DNA of 6,151 nucleotides, taken from the NCBI GenBank assembly GCA_026645375.1, contig JAPFFX010000235.1, forward strand, positions 1 through 6,151, read 5' to 3'. The DNA comes from Citricoccus sp. WCRC_4 (GTDB taxonomy: Bacteria > Actinomycetota > Actinomycetes > Actinomycetales > Micrococcaceae). The stretch's first letter is position 1, and every line of letters starts with the position of its first letter. Both the position numbers and the translations under genes were made by a program. The notes under the pieces are model-generated. The model was not told where the DNA came from. It did not search any database and saw only the letters and a program-made list of their open reading frames with translations. Positions 1 through 6,039 of the stretch are shown here, in pieces.

Positions 1-18
1 GTGTGCTACATCACTGCA

Positions 19-30
19 GTTGTGCACAAC
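19..30. promoter_or_regulatory. Palindromic operator, probably for the adjacent TetR repressor
   Basis: GTTGTGCACAAC is a perfect 12-bp inverted repeat centred between bases 24 and 25, lying 26 bases before the ATG of the TetR-family gene. TetR-family dimers usually bind such palindromes in their own promoter, so autoregulation of the repressor-exporter pair is the natural reading. It overlaps the best -35-like hexamer (TTGTGC, 20-25). Only 55 bases of upstream sequence are in the window, so a second operator or a divergent gene cannot be excluded. Confidence 0.5.
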
Positions 31-48
31 GTGCAGTCGTGCAAAAAT
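20..48 (+). promoter_or_regulatory. Possible promoter for a leaderless tetR transcript
   Basis: A weak -35-like hexamer TTGTGC (20-25) and a -10-like hexamer AAAAAT (43-48, four of six matches to TATAAT) are separated by 17 bases. Transcription would start about seven bases after the -10, that is at or next to the A of ATG 56, giving a leaderless message. That agrees with the absence of any purine-rich ribosome site before this ATG. Leaderless messages are common in actinobacteria. The hexamer matches are poor, so this is tentative. Confidence 0.3.
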
Positions 49-55
49 ATGACTC

Positions 56-679
56 ATGACCCCTGCGGATACCCTCTCCCTGCGCGAGCGCAAGAAGCTC
101 GAGACGTGGAACCTCATCCACGGCGCCGCCGCAGGACTCGCCCTGGACGAGGACATCCCCTGCGTGACGGTCGAGGCCATCGCCAGCGAGGCCGGAGTGT
201 CCCAGCGGACGTTCTTCAACTACTTCCCGACCAAGGAGGACGCCATCCTCGGCGTCCGCAGCCCCCAGCCCCCGGAACTGCCCGAGGGATTCCTGGACGG
301 GAACGACCTGCTGCGCCGCACCACCGAGCTGATGCTCGGCGTCAGCCGCAGTGCCTATGCCGACGGCGACGTCGAGCGCCGGGGCCGGTTGTTCGCCAAG
401 TTCCCGCACCTGCTCATCCGGCGCCGGGAACTGTCCCTGGAGTGTGAGGACCTCGTGCAGCGTGCGCTCGCCGCGGCGATGGCGAACCATCCTGAGTGGT
501 CGCAGGGGCTGCACGGGCACGGAGTCGAGGACACCGCCCGGATGCTGACCACCGCGGCGGGCACCCCGCTGCGCTACGCGATCATGGCCCAGGGCCCGCT
601 GCCCACCGGACAGCTGGAGCCGGAGGCCGTCCTCGACGCGATCGAACTGTTCCAAGACCTCTACAGGAAGCTTTCATGA
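56..679 (+). CDS. TetR/AcrR-family transcriptional repressor of the downstream exporter
   Basis: This encodes a 207-residue one-component regulator, the usual length for the TetR family. Residues about 9-60 form the N-terminal three-helix DNA-binding domain: an arginine/lysine-rich first helix (LRERKKLETW), then a helix-turn-helix at about 38-57 (TVEAIASEAGVSQRTFFNYF) followed by PTKED, the classic end of the TetR signature. The rest is a helical ligand-binding and dimerisation domain with no family-specific signature, so the inducer is unknown. ATG 56 is chosen because an in-frame stop (TGA, 50-52) lies just upstream and this start keeps the complete first helix. No Shine-Dalgarno precedes it. 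The stop overlaps the start of the exporter gene by four bases (ATGA), which implies co-transcription and translational coupling. The inferred role is to repress the exporter until a substrate binds, possibly through the palindrome at 19-30. Family assignment is firm; the target is inference from context. Confidence 0.93.
   Translation: MTPADTLSLRERKKLETWNLIHGAAAGLALDEDIPCVTVEAIASEAGVSQRTFFNYFPTKEDAILGVRSPQPPELPEGFLDGNDLLRRTTELMLGVSRSAYADGDVERRGRLFAKFPHLLIRRRELSLECEDLVQRALAAAMANHPEWSQGLHGHGVEDTARMLTTAAGTPLRYAIMAQGPLPTGQLEPEAVLDAIELFQDLYRKLS
665..670 (+). promoter_or_regulatory. Ribosome binding site of the MFS exporter
   Basis: AGGAAG lies five bases before ATG 676 and inside the last codons of the TetR gene. 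It fixes the exporter start at 676 and excludes upstream starts in the same frame, which would lie within the repressor gene. Confidence 0.7.
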
Positions 680-2394
680 CCGACGCCCCCCGCGAACGCC
701 ACCGAAGTCCCGCCGCCACCCCGACTGACGCCCTCGACTCCGACGCCGGGGCCGCCCCGAAGCGGGCCGCCTCCGGGTCGACGATCCCCCCGGGAACCCT
801 CGTCCCGCTCTTCGTCGGCCTGATGCTGGCGATGCTGCTGGCCGCGCTGAACCAGACGGTCTTCGCCACGGCGCTGCCCACGATCGTGGGCGAGCTCAAC
901 GGGGTGAGCCAGATGGTGTGGGTCATCACCGCCTACATCCTGGCCACCACCATCGTCATGCCGATCTACGGCAAGGTCGGCGACCAGATCGGCCGCAGGC
1001 CGCTGCTCATCGCCGCCATCAGCCTGTTCATGGTCGGCTCCGTGGTCGGCGGCCTGGCCGGGGACATGGGCATGCTGATCCTGTCCCGCGTCATCCAGGG
1101 CATCGGCGGCGGTGGCCTGATGATCCTGGCCCAGGCGGCCATCGCCGACGTGGTCCCGGCCCGGGAGCGCGGCAAGTACATGGGCGTCATGGGCGGGGTG
1201 TTCGCCCTGGCCTCCGTGGTGGGGCCCCTGCTCGGCGGCTGGTTCACGGACGGACCCGGTTGGCGCTGGGCCTTCTGGATCAACATCCCGATCGGCGTGC
1301 TGGCCCTGCTGGCCGCGATCTTCTTCCTCAAGCTGCCCCGCCACCAGCACGGTCGCCCGACCCTGGACTGGTACGGCATGTCCCTGATCGCCGTCGCCAC
1401 CACCGCCCTGGTCCTGGTCACCACCTGGGGCGGCGGCACCTACGCCTGGTCCGATCCGGTCATCCTGGGCCTGATCGCCGTCACCGTCGTGGCCGCCGTC
1501 GTCTTCGTGCTGGTCGAACGGCGCACCGCCGAACCCCTGATCCCGATGTCCCTGTTCCGCGAGCCCAACTTCGTGCTGACCACCGTGGCCGGCCTGTTCA
1601 TCGGCGTGGCCATGTTCGGCGCCCTGGGGTACATGCCCACGTACCTGCAGATGTCCTTCGGCCTGGAGGCCTCCGTCGCCGGGCTGGCGATGATCCCCAT
1701 GATGGGGGCCATGCTGCTCACCTCCACGGCGTCCGGGGCGCTGATCTCCCGGTACGGCAAGTACAAGTGGTATCCCGTGGCGGGTGCCCTGGTCATCGCC
1801 GTCGCCCTGGTCCTGTTGTCCCTGATGGACCCGCACCAGCCCCTCTGGATGGCCTGCGGCTACATGGGACTGCTGGGGGTGGGCCTCGGCCTGGCCATGC
1901 AGAACCTCGTGCTGATCGTGCAGAACACCTTCCCGGTCACCATGGTCGGCACCGCCACGGCCTCCAACAACTACTTCCGCCAGATCGGTGCCACCCTGGG
2001 CTCGTCCCTGGTCGGCAGCCTCTTCGCCTCGCGGCTGGCCGGGCTGCTGACCGAGCGCCTGCCCTCTGCGGGCGCCGGCCAGATGGGCAGTGCGGAGTCC
2101 CTGACGCCGGCTGCGGTGTCCGCACTGCCGGATCCGCTGCATGACGTGGTGATCACCGCCTACTCGGATGCCCTGACCCCGATCTTCCTGTGGATCGCGC
2201 CGCTGGGCCTGCTCGCCGCCGTCCTGCTGGTGTTCGTCACGGAGAAGCCGCTGGCCACCCGGATCGAGCGGACGGTGGAGTCCGAGCCGCTGGCCACGGG
2301 CAGCCTCTCGATCGTCATGCCCGGTCCGAACCACGAGGCCGCGAGTGACGCCGCGCCCGAGCGGAGCCCTGCGCCCGCCCTGCGGGCCCGGTAG
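676..2394 (+). CDS. DHA2-family (EmrB/QacA-type) MFS drug exporter, 14 transmembrane helices
   Basis: This 572-residue inner-membrane protein is a proton-driven multidrug exporter of the major facilitator superfamily, drug:H+ antiporter family 2. After a hydrophilic N-terminus (1-40) come about 14 hydrophobic segments between residues 43 and 521, then a roughly 50-residue charged C-terminal tail. Diagnostic motifs are the first-helix motif around 58-69 (LNQTVFATALPT), motif A at 99-110 (GKVGDQIGRRPL, with D103 and R107-R108), motif B around R138 (SRVIQGIGGGG) and the antiporter motif C (ASVVGPLLGGW, about 179-189). The first-helix motif carries Asn59 where many DHA2 proteins have Asp. The start is fixed by AGGAAG at 665 and by the ATGA overlap with the TetR gene, the standard repressor-pump arrangement. 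A 6-bp GC hairpin straddles the last codons. Substrate cannot be read from sequence; candidates are cationic dyes, biocides or antibiotics. Confidence 0.93.
   Translation: MTDAPRERHRSPAATPTDALDSDAGAAPKRAASGSTIPPGTLVPLFVGLMLAMLLAALNQTVFATALPTIVGELNGVSQMVWVITAYILATTIVMPIYGKVGDQIGRRPLLIAAISLFMVGSVVGGLAGDMGMLILSRVIQGIGGGGLMILAQAAIADVVPARERGKYMGVMGGVFALASVVGPLLGGWFTDGPGWRWAFWINIPIGVLALLAAIFFLKLPRHQHGRPTLDWYGMSLIAVATTALVLVTTWGGGTYAWSDPVILGLIAVTVVAAVVFVLVERRTAEPLIPMSLFREPNFVLTTVAGLFIGVAMFGALGYMPTYLQMSFGLEASVAGLAMIPMMGAMLLTSTASGALISRYGKYKWYPVAGALVIAVALVLLSLMDPHQPLWMACGYMGLLGVGLGLAMQNLVLIVQNTFPVTMVGTATASNNYFRQIGATLGSSLVGSLFASRLAGLLTERLPSAGAGQMGSAESLTPAAVSALPDPLHDVVITAYSDALTPIFLWIAPLGLLAAVLLVFVTEKPLATRIERTVESEPLATGSLSIVMPGPNHEAASDAAPERSPAPALRAR
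2373..2387 (+). terminator. GC hairpin at the end of the exporter gene
   Basis: GCCCGC (2373-2378) and GCGGGC (2382-2387) form a perfect 6-bp stem with a three-base loop, ending five bases before the exporter stop codon. No T-run follows, so it is at best a weak or Rho-assisted terminator, as is common in high-GC actinobacteria. It may simply reflect GC-rich coding sequence. Confidence 0.25.
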
Positions 2395-2471
2395 CGCCGT
2401 CGTCGTCCACCGGTCGCACCGTCGTCCCCGGTTGCGCGGTCAGCCGGCCGGCGCGGATCTTCACGGCGGTG

Positions 2472-2500
2472 TTGCCAGGAACGCAACCCACCGCTAGGGT
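2472..2500 (+). promoter_or_regulatory. Sigma-70-type promoter of the glycine riboswitch/sdaA transcript
   Basis: TTGCCA (2472-2477) and TAGGGT (2495-2500) are separated by exactly 17 bases. They match TTGACA in five of six positions and the actinobacterial -10 pattern TANNNT. Transcription would start near 2507, about 17 bases before the first paired base of the riboswitch, which is where a promoter must lie. The CRP-type palindrome at 2500-2515 begins on the last base of the -10. Confidence 0.72.
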
Positions 2501-2515
2501 GTGAGCGCAGTCACA
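2500..2515. promoter_or_regulatory. Perfect CRP/GlxR-type operator (TGTGA-N6-TCACA)
   Basis: TGTGA (2500-2504), six bases, then TCACA (2511-2515) matches all ten conserved positions of the CRP-family consensus. In actinobacteria that consensus is shared by GlxR of Corynebacterium and the mycobacterial CRP homologue. It starts at the end of the -10 hexamer and covers the predicted transcription start, a position expected to repress. Activation from this site would need a start near 2549, inside the first aptamer, so repression is the simpler inference. Confidence 0.6.
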
Positions 2516-2532
2516 ACCGAAGAGCCGTTGAG

Positions 2533-2622
2533 TGCGGCGGGAGAGTCCCGTCCAGCGGCACCGGTCGGGCGCCGTAGGAGCAAATCCTCCCCAGGAAACT
2601 CTCAGGCCCCCGTACCGCCGCA
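2533..2622 (+). other. Glycine aptamer 1
   Basis: The closing helix is TGCGGCGG (2533-2540) with CCGCCGCA (2615-2622). The inner helix GAGAG (2541-2545) pairs with CTCTC (2599-2603). Further stems are CCCG (2547-2550) with CGGG (2566-2569), and TCCT (2585-2588) with AGGA (2593-2596) around a CCCC loop. The core reads GCCGTAGGAGCAA: the base at 2575 is T where the second aptamer and the usual consensus have A. Confidence 0.9.
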
Positions 2623-2631
2623 TCGAGGCAC

Positions 2632-2720
2632 ATCTGGAAAGAAGCGCGGCATCCTCCGCGCTCGCCGAAGGAGCAAGTCCCGCCCGGGTGGGATGGAAAC
2701 TCTCAGGCCGAGCTACAGAT
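2632..2720 (+). other. Glycine aptamer 2
   Basis: The closing helix is ATCTG (2632-2636) with CAGAT (2716-2720). A 6-bp stem GCGCGG (2644-2649) with CCGCGC (2656-2661) precedes the fully canonical core GCCGAAGGAGCAA (2664-2676). Another stem is TCCC (2678-2681) with GGGA (2690-2693). The inner helix GAAAG (2637-2641) with CTCTC (2699-2703 region) contains one A-C mismatch that is paired in aptamer 1. Confidence 0.9.
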
Positions 2721-2740
2721 CGGGGAGGAACACACAGACC

Positions 2741-2757
2741 GCGCGGTGACACCGCGC
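2741..2757 (+). promoter_or_regulatory. Hairpin between riboswitch and first ribosome site
   Basis: GCGCGGT (2741-2747) and ACCGCGC (2751-2757) form a perfect 7-bp stem with a GAC loop. No T-run follows, so it does not look like an intrinsic terminator. It probably belongs to the expression platform: it brings the 3' strand of aptamer 2 (2700-2708) close to the ribosome site at 2766, to which that strand is complementary. Confidence 0.55.
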
Positions 2758-2765
2758 AGAAGCCT

Positions 2766-2769
2766 GGAG
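2766..2769 (+). promoter_or_regulatory. Ribosome binding site of the 47-codon leader reading frame
   Basis: GGAG ends seven bases before ATG 2777, near-ideal spacing and better than the site in front of sdaA. The surrounding GCCTGGAG (2762-2769) can pair with CTCTCAGGC (2700-2708) of aptamer 2 with one bulged base, so ribosome access could depend on glycine binding. Confidence 0.55.
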
Positions 2770-2776
2770 TTCCGCC

Positions 2777-2920
2777 ATGCCGATCACCCCCGTTCTTCCG
2801 GATGCCTCCGCCCTGCCCGGCGTCGCCTTCGCCGACCGCACGGTCAGTCCAGCCCGGCGCGCGGCCCTCGCCGTGGCCGCTGCCCACCCGGATCTCGAGT
2901 CGATCGGAGCCGGGCGCTGA
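2777..2920 (+). CDS. 47-residue small protein or leader peptide between riboswitch and sdaA
   Basis: This is a short reading frame of 47 codons beginning MPITPVLPDASALPG and ending ESIGAGR. It has GGAG seven bases before its ATG and G or C at about 83% of third positions, compatible with real translation. It stops 16 bases before sdaA, whose own ribosome site is weak, so it may couple sdaA translation to the riboswitch. There is no signal peptide, membrane segment or cysteine. Residues 18-25 (FADRTVSP) faintly resemble the FADRHIGP motif found at the start of glycine dehydrogenase (GcvP), a usual first gene after a glycine riboswitch. It could therefore be the stub left after deletion of gcvP, but the likeness is only four identical residues plus the proline and may be chance. 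Function unknown. Confidence 0.45.
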   Translation: MPITPVLPDASALPGVAFADRTVSPARRAALAVAAAHPDLESIGAGR

Positions 2921-2936
2921 GGCCCGGGACAACACC

Positions 2937-4367
<1,431 letters not shown>

Positions 4368-4402
4368 GACACCACGCTCCCGGGGGATAATCCTTCGGGC
4401 AC

Positions 4403-4425
4403 GACTCCGGATCACCGTCCGGGTC
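4403..4425 (+). terminator. Hairpin in the sdaA-cycA gap
   Basis: CCGGA (4407-4411) pairs with TCCGG (4418-4422) around a six-base loop, extended by GAC (4403-4405) with GTC (4423-4425) past a bulged T. No T-run follows. It could attenuate or process the transcript between sdaA and cycA, lowering permease expression relative to the enzyme. Rest of the 103-bp gap: a GATAAT hexamer at 4386-4391 without a convincing -35, and nothing else recognised. Confidence 0.3.
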
Positions 4426-4455
4426 CATCCCGCGCCCACACACCGATCACCACTG

Positions 4456-4463
4456 GGAAGAGG
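4456..4463 (+). promoter_or_regulatory. Ribosome binding site of cycA
   Basis: GGAAGAGG ends seven bases before ATG 4471, good spacing for translation independent of sdaA. It supports the start giving MSEDPHAPHLERALSNRHIQ. Confidence 0.65.
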
Positions 4464-4470
4464 CTCACTC

Positions 4471-5943
4471 ATGAGCGAAGACCCGCACGCGCCCCACCTC
4501 GAGCGGGCACTGTCCAACCGGCACATCCAACTGATCGCCATCGGCGGCGCGATCGGCACCGGCCTGTTCATGGGCTCGGGCAAGACCATCGCGGTCGCCG
4601 GGCCGTCGGTCATCTTCGTCTACATGATCATCGGCTTCATGCTGTTCTTCGTCATGCGCGCCATGGGCGAGCTGCTGTTGAGCAACACGCGGTACAAGAA
4701 CTTCTCCGACTTCGCCGGGGACATCCTGGGGCCCTGGGCGGCCTTCTTCACCGGCTGGACGTACTGGTTCTGCTGGGTGGTCACCGGCATCGCCGACGTC
4801 GTGGCGATCGCCCACTACGTCTCCTACTGGTGGGCCGACCTGCCGTTGTGGATCCCGGCCATCGCGTGCATCCTGCTGCTGCTGGCGCTCAACCTGCCCT
4901 CGGTGAAGGCCTTCGGCGAGACCGAGTTCTGGTTCGCCCTGATCAAGATCGTCGCCATCCTCGCACTGATCGTGGTCGGCCTGGGCATGATCATCACCGG
5001 CTTCGAGTCGGACGGCACCCGGGCCGCGTTCTCCAACCTGTGGACCGAGGGCGGGATGTTCCCCACGGGCTTCATGGGCTTCGTCGCCGGTTTCCAGATC
5101 GCGGTGTTCGCCTTCGTGGGCATCGAACTGGTGGGCACCACGGCCGCCGAGGCCAAGGACCCGGAGAAGAACCTGCCCCGGGCCGTCAACTCCATCCCGG
5201 TCCGCATCCTGCTGTTCTACGTGGGCGCCCTCATCATCCTGATGGCCGTGAAGCCCTGGACCGCCTACAGCGCCGAGGAGTCCCCGTTCGTGGGCATGTT
5301 CGCGCTGGCCGGTCTCGTCGGCGCCGCCGGCGTGGTGAACTTCATCGTGCTGACCTCCGCCACGTCCTCGGCCAACTCCGGGATCTACTCGACCTCCCGC
5401 ATGATCTACGGCCTGGCCCAGGAGGGTGACGCACCGCGGGCCTTCGGCCGGCTGTCCTCGCGGAAGGTGCCCAAGAACGCGCTGCTGTTCTCCTGCATGT
5501 TCCTGCTGGCCGGCGTCGCCCTGCTCTACGCCGAGGGCGGCGTGGCCGAGGCGTTCACCCTGGTGACCTCGGTGTCCGCCCTCTGCTTCATGTTCGTCTG
5601 GTCGATCATCCTCATCAGCTACGTCGTCTACCGGCACCGCCGTCCCCAGTTGCACGCGGTCAGCGCGTTCAAGATGCCCGGTGGGACGTTCATGCCGTAC
5701 GTCGTCCTGGCGTTCTTCGCGTTCATCATCTGGGCGCTGACCACCCAGGCCGACACCCTGGCCGCCCTGGTCGTCACCCCGCTGTGGTTCGTCGCCCTCG
5801 GCATCGGGTACCTCGTCTTGCGCCGCAACCCGGAGCACGCCGCCACGCGCGCCCTGCACGAGGCCCAGGTCCGCCGGGAGCTGGAGGAGCGGGACGCCTA
5901 CCTGGAGGACCAGGAGCTGAGGGAGTTCACGTACGTGTCCTGA
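4471..5943 (+). CDS. cycA: D-serine/D-alanine/glycine:H+ symporter, APC superfamily
   Basis: This 490-residue inner-membrane permease of the amino acid transporter family has about 12 membrane segments between residues 18 and 450. It strongly resembles E. coli CycA from memory over nearly its whole length: SNRHIQLIAIGGAIGTGLFMGSG (15-37, with the glycine-rich unwound first helix that binds the substrate backbone), FVMRAMGELLLSN (60-72), FTGWTYWFCWVVTG (93-106), FAFVGIELVGTTAAEAKDPEK (213-233) and SSANSGIYSTSR (299-310). CycA imports glycine, D-alanine, D-serine and D-cycloserine by proton symport. The protein is about 20 residues longer than the 470-residue E. coli form, ending in a charged, helix-prone tail (about 454-487, rich in Glu and Arg). 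Placement 103 bp after sdaA on the same strand suggests joint use in glycine/serine uptake and breakdown, possibly as one transcript. It could favour another small amino acid, but CycA is the best call. Confidence 0.93.
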   Translation: MSEDPHAPHLERALSNRHIQLIAIGGAIGTGLFMGSGKTIAVAGPSVIFVYMIIGFMLFFVMRAMGELLLSNTRYKNFSDFAGDILGPWAAFFTGWTYWFCWVVTGIADVVAIAHYVSYWWADLPLWIPAIACILLLLALNLPSVKAFGETEFWFALIKIVAILALIVVGLGMIITGFESDGTRAAFSNLWTEGGMFPTGFMGFVAGFQIAVFAFVGIELVGTTAAEAKDPEKNLPRAVNSIPVRILLFYVGALIILMAVKPWTAYSAEESPFVGMFALAGLVGAAGVVNFIVLTSATSSANSGIYSTSRMIYGLAQEGDAPRAFGRLSSRKVPKNALLFSCMFLLAGVALLYAEGGVAEAFTLVTSVSALCFMFVWSIILISYVVYRHRRPQLHAVSAFKMPGGTFMPYVVLAFFAFIIWALTTQADTLAALVVTPLWFVALGIGYLVLRRNPEHAATRALHEAQVRRELEERDAYLEDQELREFTYVS

Positions 5944-5955
5944 CGGTCACTCCGC

Positions 5956-6015
5956 GCGGTGCGCGTCCGCTCCGCCCACCCCGGTGCGGTGCGCGTCCGC
6001 CCGGTGGGCGTCCGC
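5956..6015. repeat. GC-rich short direct repeats downstream of cycA
   Basis: The 15-mer GCGGTGCGCGTCCGC occurs exactly at 5956-5970 and 5986-6000, a 30-base period. A third, slightly diverged copy (CGGTGGGCGTCCGC, 6002-6015) follows at half that spacing. An 8-bp inverted repeat, CGCCCACC (5973-5980) and GGTGGGCG (6003-6010), is interleaved. The origin is probably local duplication; the stretch is not coding in any convincing frame. Confidence 0.7.
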
Positions 6016-6039
6016 CCGGGGGGCGGCCGCGCGACCGCC
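6012..6039. terminator. Strong GC hairpins between converging genes
   Basis: CCGCCC (6012-6017) and GGGCGG (6021-6026) form a 6-bp stem with a GGG loop; the alternative GGCGG (6022-6026) with CCGCC (6035-6039) competes with it. Lying between the cycA stop and a probable convergent stop at 6078, they may serve as a two-way termination zone. The absence of T-runs on either strand keeps this uncertain. Confidence 0.4.

Larger units (their letters stand above)
2520..2722 (+). promoter_or_regulatory. Tandem glycine riboswitch (two aptamers with leader-linker kink turn)
   Basis: Two copies of the glycine-aptamer core occur about 93 bases apart. Each has a GCCG(A/T)AGGAGCAA core (2571-2583 and 2664-2676) and an AAACTCTCAGGCC segment (from 2597 and from 2697). 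The first aptamer is closed by an 8-bp helix (2533-2540 with 2615-2622), the second by a 5-bp helix (2632-2636 with 2716-2720). A leader-linker kink turn can be drawn: GCC (2524-2526) pairs with GGC (2627-2629), with a three-base bulge (2527-2529) and tandem sheared G-A pairs (2530-2531 with 2625-2626). Glycine riboswitches usually switch on glycine cleavage or related catabolic genes. This one precedes a 47-codon reading frame and sdaA. Family identity is essentially certain; direction of control is inferred. Confidence 0.96.

Noticed and set aside
2..15. TGTG...TCAC as a second CRP-type site
   Set aside because: The half sites are imperfect and the spacing is four rather than six bases.
1..447. 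Plus-strand open frame running from the window edge through the TetR gene
   Set aside because: The sequence beyond the first codons is Arg/Pro-rich shadow of the TetR gene, which carries clear helix-turn-helix motifs in another frame.
661..2334. Long open frame on the minus strand opposite the MFS exporter
   Set aside because: Its translation is a low-complexity run of Gly, His, Gln, Asp and Arg, typical of the antisense of a high-GC gene; no motif or ribosome site.
2721..2730. GGGGAGGAA as the ribosome site for the first gene
   Set aside because: Purine-rich and attractive, but no start codon follows within range; the GGAG at 2766-2769 is correctly placed before ATG 2777.
2501..2749. 82-codon GTG-started frame covering the riboswitch
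   Set aside because: It translates the conserved structured RNA, lacks a ribosome site and gives an Arg/Ser/Pro-rich product.
2532..2936. In-frame N-terminal extension of sdaA back through the riboswitch
   Set aside because: The open frame is an accident of GC-rich RNA sequence; homologues start at the ISVFDLF motif and the extension would translate the aptamers.
4386..4391. GATAAT as the -10 of a separate cycA promoter
   Set aside because: Five of six matches to TATAAT, but no acceptable -35 hexamer is found 16-19 bases upstream.
4465..5859. Long minus-strand open frame opposite cycA
   Set aside because: Composition is dominated by Gly, Asp, Glu, His and Gln as expected for a shadow frame; the plus strand encodes a complete permease.
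5956..6015. CRISPR-like repeats
   Set aside because: Only two exact short copies and one diverged copy, with GC-rich 15-base gaps that themselves resemble the repeat; too short and irregular for an array.
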